Source of the DNA: Luteibacter aegosomaticola
GTDB taxonomy: Bacteria > Pseudomonadota > Gammaproteobacteria > Xanthomonadales > Rhodanobacteraceae
NCBI RefSeq assembly: GCF_023078475.1
Contig: NZ_CP095741.1
Location: 3,286,001 to 3,350,000, forward strand
Length of the DNA stretch: 64,000 bases
Direction: 5' to 3'
Shown: positions 56,349-64,000 of the stretch, piece after piece
Layout of the letters: each line of letters begins with the position of its first letter
Position numbering within the stretch: position 1 is the stretch's first letter
Notes under the pieces: generated by a model
What the model was told of the DNA's origin: nothing
Database searches by the model: none
Seen by the model: the letters and a program-made list of their open reading frames with translations, nothing else
Translations under genes and position numbers: made by a program

Positions 56349-57968
56349 ATGCGCCTGCCCTTTCCCCGCTTGCTGCTCCTCGCCGCCACCACCGCCGCCA
56401 CCTTCGTGGCCGGCGCGCAGGATGCCGTGCGCCTGCCCGACCTGGGTAGCTCCGCCAACGCGCTGATCAGCCCGCGGGAGGCCGACGAGTACGGCGCCCA
56501 GATGCTGCGCCAGATGCATGCACTGGACCTCACCCTCGACGATGCGCTGCTCGACCAGTACATCAATGACCTGGGCTTTCGGCTGGTCGCCTCCAGCGCC
56601 CGGCCGAAGGACCATTTCCAGTTTTTCATCGTCCGCGATACCCAGATCAACGCCTTCGCGGCGCCCGGCGGCTATATCGGCGTGAATGCCGGCCTGATCA
56701 ATATCACCCAGGATGAGAGCGAGCTGGCGGGCGTGATTGCCCACGAAATCGGCCATATCACGCAGAACCACCTGTATCGCGCTTTCGAAGCGTCGAAGAA
56801 GGACGCGCCCCTCCTCGCCCTGGTACTGCTGGGCGCCATCGCGGCGGGTGCGGGCGGCGCCGGCGGCGACGCGGCCGCCGGCGTCCTCATGGGCGGCCAG
56901 GGCTTGCTGATGCAGCGGCAGATCAACTTCACCCGCAAGGATGAAATCGAAGCCGACCGCGCCGGCATCCAGACCCTGTCCAATGCAGGCTTCAACCCCG
57001 AGGCCATGGCCGATTTCTTCGGCCGCATGCAGGACACGCTGCGCGTTGGCGAGGGCGAAGATGCCCTGCCCGCACTGCTGCAGACCCACCCGGTGACCCT
57101 GGACCGCATCAGCGATGCCCGCGCCCGTGCCCGCGTACTCGAGGCCAGTAGCAAGGAGCGGCCCAAGCTGCCCACGCTGGACAAGGCTTACTGGGAAAAG
57201 AACACCGCGCCGGTGATCTACGTGAAGGACCCGACGACGCTATCAACGGCCGGCGTGAACGTGGCCAAGGAGAGCGCAGGTGATACCTACGCACTGATGC
57301 GCGAGCGCGTGCGCGTGCTCTCCGGCGATGCCGGCAAGCTGGCCTCGTATTACGCGACCAACCTGAAGCGCAAGGATTTCGACACCGCCGCCAACCACTA
57401 TGGGTACGCCGTGGCGCTTACCCGGACCAACCGGGGCAGCCAGGCGGTGGAACAGCTCCAGCCCCTGCTCGCCACGCTCCCCAACAGCGTCGTGCTGCGG
57501 CTGGCGATGGCCGATGCGTACATGGACGCTGGCCGATATGGCGACGCCCTGGCCATCTATAAGGCCCTGCACGCCAATTCCCCGCGCAACGTGGCCGTCG
57601 CCCTCGGCTACGCCAAGGCACTCGCCGTCCAGGGCAGCGTCGGCAGCGCCCAGCAGGCTGTCACCCTGCTCCGCCCCATGCTCGATAGCAGCGACGACCC
57701 CGAAATCTTCCGCACGTATGCCCAGGCCAGCGAGCGTGCCGGCGACAGCATCCGTGCAGATGAGGCCTACGCGAACGCGGCCTACCTCTCGGGCCGCCCG
57801 TTCGATGCCATGGAACAGCTGCGCCGCCTGCTCAAGCGCGACGACCTCGATTTCTACCAGCGCTCGCGCATCCAGTCCCAGATTGCCGACCTCACCCCAC
57901 TCCTTCTGGAACTGCGCAAGCGCCGCGTGGCGACCGATGACAACCCCGACGGCCGCACCCAGCAATAG
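56349..57968 (+). CDS. BepA-like periplasmic M48 metalloprotease with TPR repeats
   Basis: BepA degrades or helps assemble outer-membrane proteins such as LptD. The 539 residues have a signal peptide (MRLPFPRLLLLAATTAATFVAGA), then an M48 domain with INAFAAPGGYIGVNAGLI, the zinc motif HEIGHITQNH (HExxH) and third ligand Glu in DEIEADRAGIQTL. After about 300, TPR-type repeats run to the C-terminus (LRLAMADAYMDAGRYGDALAIY, AQASERAGDSIRADEAYANAAYL). The length is a little above E. coli BepA (487). The chosen ATG starts the signal peptide; the longer frame upstream is antisense to grxC. Confidence 0.93.
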   Translation: MRLPFPRLLLLAATTAATFVAGAQDAVRLPDLGSSANALISPREADEYGAQMLRQMHALDLTLDDALLDQYINDLGFRLVASSARPKDHFQFFIVRDTQINAFAAPGGYIGVNAGLINITQDESELAGVIAHEIGHITQNHLYRAFEASKKDAPLLALVLLGAIAAGAGGAGGDAAAGVLMGGQGLLMQRQINFTRKDEIEADRAGIQTLSNAGFNPEAMADFFGRMQDTLRVGEGEDALPALLQTHPVTLDRISDARARARVLEASSKERPKLPTLDKAYWEKNTAPVIYVKDPTTLSTAGVNVAKESAGDTYALMRERVRVLSGDAGKLASYYATNLKRKDFDTAANHYGYAVALTRTNRGSQAVEQLQPLLATLPNSVVLRLAMADAYMDAGRYGDALAIYKALHANSPRNVAVALGYAKALAVQGSVGSAQQAVTLLRPMLDSSDDPEIFRTYAQASERAGDSIRADEAYANAAYLSGRPFDAMEQLRRLLKRDDLDFYQRSRIQSQIADLTPLLLELRKRRVATDDNPDGRTQQ

Positions 57969-58003
57969 CCCTGCGCCTTATCGGCAACAGGCGAATGTGA
58001 CCG

Positions 58004-58039
58004 TTGTCATTGCCGTGTAACACTACGTGGCTGCAATAT
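58004..58039 (+). promoter_or_regulatory. Pho box and promoter of phoB
   Basis: Two 7-base half-sites, TTGTCAT (58004-58010) and GTGTAAC (58015-58021), are separated by TGCC. They resemble the PhoB direct repeat CTGTCAT-N4-CTGTCAT. A CAATAT -10-like box lies 12 bases downstream (58034-58039), the place expected when the Pho box replaces the -35. It suggests autoregulation of phoB-phoR. Confidence 0.65.
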
Positions 58040-58069
58040 GACGGTCACAGCCACCAAGCGGTTCACAGC

Positions 58070-58759
58070 GTGCACAAACGCATTCTCATCGTGGAAGACG
58101 AAGCATCGATTCGCGACATGGTCGCTTTCGCGCTTCGCAAGGCGGGCATGGATGCGGCACACGCCGCCGACGCCCGCGCCGCCCAGATGGCCATCTCCGA
58201 GCGGGTGCCGGACCTGATCCTGCTCGACTGGATGCTCCCCGGCACCAGCGGCCTGGAACTGGCTCGCCGCCTGCGCCGGGAAGAACTGTCCCGCGAAATC
58301 CCGATCATCATGCTCACCGCCCGCGGCGAGGAGATGGACCGGGTGAACGGCCTCGAGGCCGGCGTGGACGATTACGTGATCAAGCCCTTCTCCACCCGCG
58401 AACTCATCGCCCGCATCAAGGCCGTGCTCCGCCGCAGCCAGGGCGATGATGGCTCCGGTGTGGTGGAACTGGGTGGCCTGCGCATCGATGGCCCGGCCCA
58501 CCGCGTGTTCGCGGGGGACGACGCGGTGCCGATCGGCCCCACCGAGTACCGCCTGCTGTTCTTCTTCATGACCCACCCGGAGCGCGTGTACTCGCGCGCC
58601 CAGCTGCTCGACCACGTCTGGGGCGGCAGCGTCTATGTGGAAGAACGCACGGTGGATGTCCACATCCGCCGCCTGCGCAAGACCCTGGAACCGTGGAAGC
58701 TCGACGACATGGTGCAGACCGTGCGCGGCGCCGGCTACCGCTTCTCCGCCAATACCTAG
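58070..58759 (+). CDS. phoB: Phosphate regulon response regulator PhoB
   Basis: PhoB activates phosphate-starvation genes when phosphorylated by PhoR. The 229 residues begin at GTG 58070 ([18 protein letters not shown]). The receiver domain has the acidic pair, phospho-Asp in [10 protein letters not shown], Thr in LTARGEE and Lys in [10 protein letters not shown] winged-helix domain follows ([45 protein letters not shown]). The start is supported by the Pho box just upstream and by the family's N-terminus; no ATG is suitable. phoR follows 57 bases later. Confidence 0.95.
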   Translation: MHKRILIVEDEASIRDMVAFALRKAGMDAAHAADARAAQMAISERVPDLILLDWMLPGTSGLELARRLRREELSREIPIIMLTARGEEMDRVNGLEAGVDDYVIKPFSTRELIARIKAVLRRSQGDDGSGVVELGGLRIDGPAHRVFAGDDAVPIGPTEYRLLFFFMTHPERVYSRAQLLDHVWGGSVYVEERTVDVHIRRLRKTLEPWKLDDMVQTVRGAGYRFSANT

Positions 58760-58816
58760 GCTAACGCGGGCCCACCGCGTTATGGTGCGAACCACCAGAC
58801 CGACGGTTAACCCGCC

Positions 58817-60094
58817 ATGCCACCCAGCTTCCTGACTTCCTGGCGATTGCCAGCCTCCTGTGCCGCCCTGCTGATAGCGGGTGGCGCAGTGGGTGCGCTC
58901 GCGGGTTCGACGCTAGCCGGCATAGCCGTTATCGCTCTGCTGGAAATCGTCGTGCTGCTGTCGCTGTTCCGTCATATGGCCGGGCCAATGTTGCAAACGC
59001 CTGCAACACCCCACCCTGAGCATGACCGTCTCATGACACGCACACGCCGTATCGCCTCCCGCCTCCGCGACCTGCGCAGCGCGGCCGGTTCCCTCCCCGA
59101 TGGCGTGGTCCTGCTGGATCACGCGCAGCACGTCCGCTGGTTTAACCACGCGGCGGAGGAACTGCTTGGCCTGAAGGGCCAGCGTGACCGCGGCCGCTTC
59201 ATCACCGAAGTACTGAAGAACACGGAGCTGGCCGACTGGCTGGACGATGGCGCCCGCGAGCCGCTCACCGACGTGACGGCACCCGGCCACCCGAACCGGC
59301 ATATCACGGCCACGCTGCTGCCGTTCGGTAGCCGCCAGCGCGTACTGCTGGCCCGCGATACCAGCCACCTCACCCGCCTCGAACAGATCCGTCGCGATTT
59401 CGTCGCCAACGTCTCGCACGAGCTGCGCACGCCGCTCACCGTGATCCACGGCTACCTCGAACTGCTCGATCCGGAAGATGTGCCCGAGCTTGCGCCCGTC
59501 CTCGATGAAATGCGCGCGCAGTCCAAGCGCATGGGCCAGATCGTCGAAGACCTGCTGACGCTTTCGCGCCTGGAAACGCAGGATCATCTCGCCGAAGAAC
59601 ACGTGCAGATGACCCCGCTGCTCGCCTCCCTGCGCAAGGAGGCCGAAGCCCTGAGCCAGGGCCGGCATACCATTTCGCTGGACGTCGCCACGGGCTACGA
59701 CCTGCTGGGGTCCACCAAGGACCTGCACAGCGCCTTCGGCAACCTCGTGGGCAACGCGGTGCGCTATACGCCCACCGGCGGCAAGATCGCCATCCGCTGG
59801 GCCGCCATCGATGGCGGCGCACGCTTCTCGGTACAGGATTCCGGTTTCGGTATCCCGGCCGCCCATATCGCCCGCCTCACGGAGCGCTTCTATCGCGTCT
59901 CCTCCAGCCGCTCACGCGATTCCGGCGGCACGGGCCTGGGCCTTTCCATCGTCAAACACGTGCTGAACCTGCACCAGGCGCGCCTCTCGATCGAGAGCGA
60001 GCCGGGCAAGGGCTCCACCTTCGCGTGCGTCTTCAACACCGACCGCTTGCTCGACGGCTCCCGCCTGCACGACATCGCGGGCACCCCGGCCTGA
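58817..60094 (+). CDS. phoR: Phosphate regulon sensor histidine kinase PhoR
   Basis: 425 residues with two short N-terminal membrane helices (about 11-30 and 33-52) and almost no periplasmic loop, as in PhoR, which senses phosphate through the Pst-PhoU system. A PAS domain follows (about 88-175, DGVVLLDHAQHVRWFNHAAEELLGL), then the H-box DFVANVSHELRTPLTVIHGYLEL with the phospho-His. The HATPase domain has NLVGNAVRYTPTGGK, DSGFGIP and GGTGLGLSIVKHV. With phoB and ppk it makes a phosphate operon; pst genes are not in the window. Confidence 0.95.
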   Translation: MPPSFLTSWRLPASCAALLIAGGAVGALAGSTLAGIAVIALLEIVVLLSLFRHMAGPMLQTPATPHPEHDRLMTRTRRIASRLRDLRSAAGSLPDGVVLLDHAQHVRWFNHAAEELLGLKGQRDRGRFITEVLKNTELADWLDDGAREPLTDVTAPGHPNRHITATLLPFGSRQRVLLARDTSHLTRLEQIRRDFVANVSHELRTPLTVIHGYLELLDPEDVPELAPVLDEMRAQSKRMGQIVEDLLTLSRLETQDHLAEEHVQMTPLLASLRKEAEALSQGRHTISLDVATGYDLLGSTKDLHSAFGNLVGNAVRYTPTGGKIAIRWAAIDGGARFSVQDSGFGIPAAHIARLTERFYRVSSSRSRDSGGTGLGLSIVKHVLNLHQARLSIESEPGKGSTFACVFNTDRLLDGSRLHDIAGTPA

Positions 60095-60147
60095 AACGAT
60101 GGCTGTCCGGCGCCCGCAGGTTGCTGCGTTGCCTCTTTCCGCGACGC

Positions 60148-60171
60148 CCCCCGATGGTCCACCATCGGGGG
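60148..60171 (+). promoter_or_regulatory. Strong hairpin between phoR and ppk
   Basis: A 10-bp stem, CCCCCGATGG (60148-60157) with its complement (60162-60171), loop TCCA, 2 bases before one candidate ppk ATG (60174) and 23 before the chosen one. There is no T run. It may limit translation or processing at the phoR-ppk junction, and argues that the ppk coding region starts downstream of it. Confidence 0.5.
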
Positions 60172-60194
60172 TCATGAAACGGGCCGCGGAACGC

Positions 60195-62270
60195 ATGAGC
60201 GCAAAGGTCGACCTCGGGGCTCCCGAGCTGTACATCAACCGTGAGCTGGCGGCGCTGGAGTTCAACTTCCGCGTGCTGGCCCAGGCGAGCGATCCTGACG
60301 TGCCGGTGCTGGAGCGCCTGCGCTACCTCACCATCGTCAGCAACAACCTCGATGAGTTCTTCGAGGTACGCGTGGCCGTGCTCAAGCACAAGCATGCGCT
60401 CGGCGCTGCCCTCCCGGGTGCCGATGGCCTCGGCTCGGGCGAGATCCTGGCGCGCATCCGCGAGCGCACGCTGGAGCTGGTCAGCGAGATCTACCGCATC
60501 TGGCACGAGGAACTCGGGCCGGCGCTGAATGCGGAGAGCATCCGCTTCGTCACCCGCGACCATTGGTCCGACCGGCAACGGCGCTGGCTGCAGGGCTACT
60601 TCCAGAACGAGATCATGCCGGTGCTTTCGCCACTGGGTCTCGATCCGGCACACCCGTTCCCGCGCATCCTCAACAAGACGCTCAACCTCGCCGTGGTGCT
60701 CAAGGGCCGCGACGCGTTCGGCCGCGAGGGCCACATGGCCCTGGTCCGCGCACCGCGTTCCCTGCCCCGCATCATCCGCATCCCGTCGGAAGTCTCGGGG
60801 AACGACGGCGATTTCGTCTTTCTCGCCGAGGTGCTGCAAGCCTTCGCCGACGAGATCTTCCCCGGCTTCCAGGTTTGCGCGGCTTATCAGTTCCGCGTCA
60901 CGCGCAACAGCGAACTCGTGGTCGAAGAGGCCGAGGTCGAGAACCTCGCCCGCGCGCTAAGCGAGGAGCTGGCCGGCCGCGGCTATGCGCGCCCCGTACG
61001 CCTGGAAGTGGGCGCGGATTGCCCGCGTGCCATCACCGATATGCTCATGGCGAACTTCCAGCTGGAAGACGCCGATATCTACCGCTGCGATGGCCCGGTC
61101 AACATCATCCGCGCCGGCGTTATCTACGACCAGCTCGACCGCGCCGAACTCAAGTTCCCGCACTTCACACCACGCCTGACACCGGCGTTCGCCAAGGGTG
61201 TGAACGAGTTCGACGTCCTCGGCGAGCGCGATGTCCTGATGCATCACCCGTACGAGTCGTTCGCCTCGGTGGTGGAGTTGCTCCGCCGCGCCTCCCAGGA
61301 TCCAGGCGTGCTCGCCATCAAGCAGACCCTGTATCGCGCCGGCAAGGATTCCCCGCTGGTCGATCTGCTGGTGGATGCCGCGCGCAACGGCAAAGACGTC
61401 ACCGTGGTGATCGAATTGCGCGCGCGTTTCGACGAGGAAGCCAACATCGGCCTGGCCAACCGGCTGCAGGAAGCTGGCGTGCAGGTGGTCTACGGCGTGG
61501 TCGGCTACAAGACCCACGCCAAGATGCTGCTTATCGTGCGCCGCGAGGGTGCGGGCCTGCGCCGCTACGTGCACCTGTCGACGGGCAACTACCACCAGGG
61601 CAACAGCCGCGGCTACACCGACATCGGGCTGATGACCTCGAATCCCGAGATCGGCGAGGACATCCACAAGGTATTCCAGCAGCTATCGGGCCTCGGCCCG
61701 ATGATCCAGCTGAAGCGCCTGTTGCATTCGCCGTTTACGCTGTACAGCAGTGTCATGGGCAAGATCGAGCGCGAGATCGCCCATGCGAACGCAGGCCGCC
61801 CCGCACGCATCACGGCCAAGCTCAACGCATTGAACGAAGCCCACGTGGTCGAAGCGCTTTACCGCGCCTCGCAAGCGGGCGTGCAGATCGATCTGATCAT
61901 CCGTGGCGCCTGCACGCTGCGCCCGGGAATCAAAGGCGTATCGGACAACATCCGCGTGCGCTCGATCATCGGCCGCTTCCTCGAGCACAGCCGCGTGTAC
62001 TGGTTTGCCAATGACGGCGAACCCGAGCTGTATTGCGCCAGCGCCGACTGGATGGAACGCAACCTCATGCGCCGCATCGAGGTAGGCGTGCCCATCCTGG
62101 AACCCGACCTGTTCAAGCGTGTGTACGAGGAAACCCTGGAGAACTACCTGCGCGACAACACCCAGGCCTGGATGCTGGGTGCCGATGGCCGCTATACCCG
62201 TCGCCAGCCGGCGAAGGGCGAGCTGCCGCACTCGGCGCAACAAGCGCTGCTGGCCAAGTACTGCGGGTGA
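60195..62270 (+). CDS. ppk1: Polyphosphate kinase 1
   Basis: PPK1 builds inorganic polyphosphate from ATP. Four domains are visible: N-terminal (LYINRELAALEFNFRVLAQA; NNLDEFFEVRVAVLK), head (ALVRAPRSLPRIIRIP), then the PLD-like C1 and C2 domains. These hold ALKQTLYRAGKDSPLVDLLVDAA, GYKTHAKMLLIVRR with the catalytic His, HLSTGNYHQGNSRGYTDIGLMT, and IIRGACTLRPGIKG. The frame is open from ATG 60099, and ATGs lie at 60174 and 60195. I choose 60195 (691 residues, MSAKVDLGAPELY) because family homology begins there and a hairpin lies before it. The stop overlaps the next gene (GTGA). Confidence 0.94.
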   Translation: MSAKVDLGAPELYINRELAALEFNFRVLAQASDPDVPVLERLRYLTIVSNNLDEFFEVRVAVLKHKHALGAALPGADGLGSGEILARIRERTLELVSEIYRIWHEELGPALNAESIRFVTRDHWSDRQRRWLQGYFQNEIMPVLSPLGLDPAHPFPRILNKTLNLAVVLKGRDAFGREGHMALVRAPRSLPRIIRIPSEVSGNDGDFVFLAEVLQAFADEIFPGFQVCAAYQFRVTRNSELVVEEAEVENLARALSEELAGRGYARPVRLEVGADCPRAITDMLMANFQLEDADIYRCDGPVNIIRAGVIYDQLDRAELKFPHFTPRLTPAFAKGVNEFDVLGERDVLMHHPYESFASVVELLRRASQDPGVLAIKQTLYRAGKDSPLVDLLVDAARNGKDVTVVIELRARFDEEANIGLANRLQEAGVQVVYGVVGYKTHAKMLLIVRREGAGLRRYVHLSTGNYHQGNSRGYTDIGLMTSNPEIGEDIHKVFQQLSGLGPMIQLKRLLHSPFTLYSSVMGKIEREIAHANAGRPARITAKLNALNEAHVVEALYRASQAGVQIDLIIRGACTLRPGIKGVSDNIRVRSIIGRFLEHSRVYWFANDGEPELYCASADWMERNLMRRIEVGVPILEPDLFKRVYEETLENYLRDNTQAWMLGADGRYTRRQPAKGELPHSAQQALLAKYCG

Positions 62271-63412
62271 CGCGGCGCATCCTGCTCCTGTCGGTGTCCG
62301 CGGGCGCGGGGCACGTGCGTGCCGCGGACGCGCTCGAGGCGACCGTGGTGGCACTCGCCGCGCAGGGCGCCGACGTGGAGGCACGCCATCTCGATGTCAT
62401 GGATTACGTGCCCTCGAGTTTCCGGCGTATCTATGCCGATTTCTACCTGGGCCTGATCACGCGTTATCCGCGCGTGTGGGGCATGCTTTACCGGATTACG
62501 GACGATGCGCGGCCCGATGCGGTCGTGCAGCGCATGCGGCGCACCATCGAGCGCCTGAACACACGGCGCCTGCGTGCCGCCATCGCCGATTTCGCCCCGG
62601 ACGCCATCATCTGCACACACTTCCTGCCGGCCGAGATGTTGGCCCGGCAGATTCGCAAGGGCCGTGTGACGGCGCCGGTGTACCTGCAGGTGACGGATTT
62701 CGACCTGCACCGCATGTGGGTGGTGCCGGGCATGTCAGGCTATTTCGCGGGTAGCCCCGAGATCGCCTACCGCATGCACGCCGTGGGCCTGCCTGCCACG
62801 CGCGTGCACACGACCGGTATCCCGGTGATGCCTGCGTTCGCCGAGGCGCATGACCGGGACGCGCTTTCGCGTGAATTCGGCATGGACCCGCGGCGCGCCG
62901 CTTACCTGGTGATGGGCGGTGGCGCTGGCGTGGGCGCACTCGATGAGCTCGCTGACACACTGCTCTCCGCCGGCGGTGATTTCCAGCTGGTGGTGCTAGC
63001 CGGACGCAACGAGGACATGCTCGGCCGCCTGCGCAAGCTCGCTACCGGCAAGCATGCCGGGCGTCTGTTCCCGCAGGGCTATACGAAGCACGTGGAACGC
63101 CTGATGGCGTGCTGCGACCTTGCCATCACCAAGCCGGGCGGCCTGACCACGTCGGAATGCCTTGCGATGGGCCTGCCGATGATCGTGAACGCACCGATCC
63201 CTGGCCAGGAAGAGCGCAACGCGGATTACCTGCTGGAACAGGGCGCCGCGTGGAAGGCGATCGATGGCGTGGCGCTGGCCTGGCGTGTGCAGGCGCTACG
63301 CGACGACCCGGCGCAACTCAGCGCCATGAGCCAGCGCGCTCGCGCTATCGGCAAACCGCATGCCGCGCGCGACGTGATCGACACCGTGCTCGCGCAACTG
63401 GGCCACCGATGA
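62267..63412 (+). CDS. MGDG-synthase/MurG-like glycosyltransferase
   Basis: 381 residues of GT-B fold. The N-terminal MGDG_synth-type motif LLLSVSAGAGHVRAADALEA (GxGHxxAAxA) and RRIYADFYLGLITRYPRVWGMLY are typical of diacylglycerol glycosyltransferases. The C-terminal half has VMGGGAGVG, LFPQGYTKHVERLMACCDLAITKPGGLTTSECLAMGLP (sugar-nucleotide site) and APIPGQEERNADYL. Related enzymes make glycolipids that replace phospholipids when phosphate is scarce. The start GTG overlaps the ppk stop by 4 bases and its stop overlaps the next ATG (ATGA), so it is coupled to phoB-phoR-ppk. Substrate and product are inferred. Confidence 0.85.
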   Translation: MTRRILLLSVSAGAGHVRAADALEATVVALAAQGADVEARHLDVMDYVPSSFRRIYADFYLGLITRYPRVWGMLYRITDDARPDAVVQRMRRTIERLNTRRLRAAIADFAPDAIICTHFLPAEMLARQIRKGRVTAPVYLQVTDFDLHRMWVVPGMSGYFAGSPEIAYRMHAVGLPATRVHTTGIPVMPAFAEAHDRDALSREFGMDPRRAAYLVMGGGAGVGALDELADTLLSAGGDFQLVVLAGRNEDMLGRLRKLATGKHAGRLFPQGYTKHVERLMACCDLAITKPGGLTTSECLAMGLPMIVNAPIPGQEERNADYLLEQGAAWKAIDGVALAWRVQALRDDPAQLSAMSQRARAIGKPHAARDVIDTVLAQLGHR

Positions 63413-63918
63413 GCCATTCACCGCGCCGGCGGATCGTCTCCGTCCTTGCCACTGCCGCGTTCACCTTCCTGCTCGCCTTCCTGTTCGCGCATGTCGAGGT
63501 GGAAATCGAAGGGCCGCACGGCTGGGCAACCAGCCTGCCGACATGGCGGATCGAAAACCACTGGCTGCTCGACCTGCTGTGGGGCGGCCGGCCGATGACG
63601 GGCTATCACGCATGGGTTTTCCCGTTCATCGCATTGTTTTTCCACTTTCCCATGGTGTTCCGCGGCTTCTGGAGCTGGCGGGCGCAGGTGCGCATCATCG
63701 CTTGCGTCATGTTGTTCTGGGTTGCCGAGGACGGACTGTGGTTCATACTCAACCCGGCCTTTGGCCTGGCGCGTTTCAACCCTGAAAATGTGCCCTGGCA
63801 CCGCCACTGGTGGGGCCCTGCCCCTACGGATTACTGGGTATTTGGCTTCCTGTGTATCCTGCTTTACGCCCTCTCGGCCATGCCGAAATCGCGCGCTGCC
63901 ATTTCCCCTCGGCAGTAA
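63409..63918 (+). CDS. Conserved-looking four-helix membrane protein of unknown function
   Basis: 169 residues, not recognised. About four membrane helices: 8-28, 62-80, 91-113 and 145-160. Unusually many Trp, His and Pro sit between them, for example NHWLLDLLWGG, MLFWVAEDGLWFILNPAFG and PWHRHWWGPAPTDYW. Such clustered polar-aromatic residues look like an active or binding site facing the membrane surface. It is translationally coupled to the glycosyltransferase (ATGA), so a role in lipid or glycolipid handling is plausible but unproven. Confidence 0.7.
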   Translation: MSHSPRRRIVSVLATAAFTFLLAFLFAHVEVEIEGPHGWATSLPTWRIENHWLLDLLWGGRPMTGYHAWVFPFIALFFHFPMVFRGFWSWRAQVRIIACVMLFWVAEDGLWFILNPAFGLARFNPENVPWHRHWWGPAPTDYWVFGFLCILLYALSAMPKSRAAISPRQ

Positions 63919-64000
63919 AGCCGTGACAAAATTCCCCGAATACGCCGCTGCGGACATCTCCCTTGGCCACATCAGGTAAATCGCAGATCAACGATGGCGA
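63919..64000. other. End of window, no gene supported
   Basis: 82 bases after the membrane-protein gene. A GTG-started 18-codon frame (63923-63979) exists, but nothing supports it as a gene. It may be the promoter region of the next operon. Confidence 0.4.

Noticed and set aside
63923..63979. 18-codon frame starting with GTG at the window end
   Set aside because: Too short, without a ribosome binding site or motif, and the surrounding sequence looks like a promoter region.

Overview
The window is a dense, GC-rich chromosomal segment from a gammaproteobacterium of the Xanthomonadales. The family Rhodanobacteraceae, near Luteibacter or Dyella, is my best guess. That rests on conserved gene order (tig-clpP-clpX-lon-hupB-ppiD; pcnB-folK-panB-panC-panD-pgi; eno-ftsB-ispD-ispF; surE-pcm-yqaA-nlpD), on FabV as enoyl-ACP reductase, on an NAD-type isocitrate dehydrogenase, and on REP repeats of the GTAGGAGC type. 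No rRNA, integrase, transposase, prophage or CRISPR array was seen.

Layout. 1-1.3 kb: a YcaO-family gene preceded by the last 29 bases of a frame whose end looks like a peptide leader. 1.3-11.5 kb: fabV, ppiD, tRNA-Asp, tRNA-Val, hupB, lon, clpX, clpP and tig, all on the minus strand; this is the protein folding and proteolysis block. 11.6-13.6 kb: soxR divergent from an MFS exporter, with a SoxR-box-like palindrome between them. 13.6-17.6 kb: an accessory island of small unrecognised genes. It holds a tail-anchored coiled-coil gene broken by an in-frame TAA, a secreted cysteine-containing protein, a lytic-transglycosylase-like protein with no signal peptide, and two tandem secreted paralogues. 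17.6-20.1 kb: tRNA-Leu, eptA and a five-tRNA array. 20.5-24.8 kb: ftsH-rlmE divergent from yhbY, a Mth938-like gene and panE. 25-36 kb: a minus-strand run from pyrG to nlpD with mgtE and an opposing smr gene inserted into the usual order. 36-40 kb: aminopeptidase P and parE. 40-46 kb: pgi and pantothenate/folate genes. 46-53 kb: tRNA-Glu, fdxA, bamC-like, dapA, gcvR, bcp, phoH, thiD, lpxO and a secreted unknown. 53.4-54.3 kb: a non-coding large inverted repeat. 54.4-58 kb: icd, an AhpD-like gene, grxC and a BepA-like protease. 58-64 kb: phoB-phoR-ppk, an MGDG-synthase-like glycosyltransferase and a membrane protein.

How the genes work together. Most of the window is core metabolism and housekeeping. 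Three themes stand out. First, envelope modification: eptA and lpxO act on lipid A, and the PhoBR-linked glycosyltransferase may make glycolipids under phosphate limitation. Second, stress response: the SoxR-MFS pair, bcp, grxC and the proteases. Third, the 13.6-17.6 kb island, whose muramidase-like protein followed by secreted paralogues has the layout of an effector with periplasmic immunity proteins.

The best candidates for something undescribed are two oppositely oriented arms of about 345 bp at 53359-53703 and 53984-54326. Each contains a 228-229 bp core with 14-bp terminal inverted repeats. Hairpins inside the cores keep their pairing while their sequences differ, so selection appears to act on structure. 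Functions given here come from reading motifs and gene order; no searches were run.
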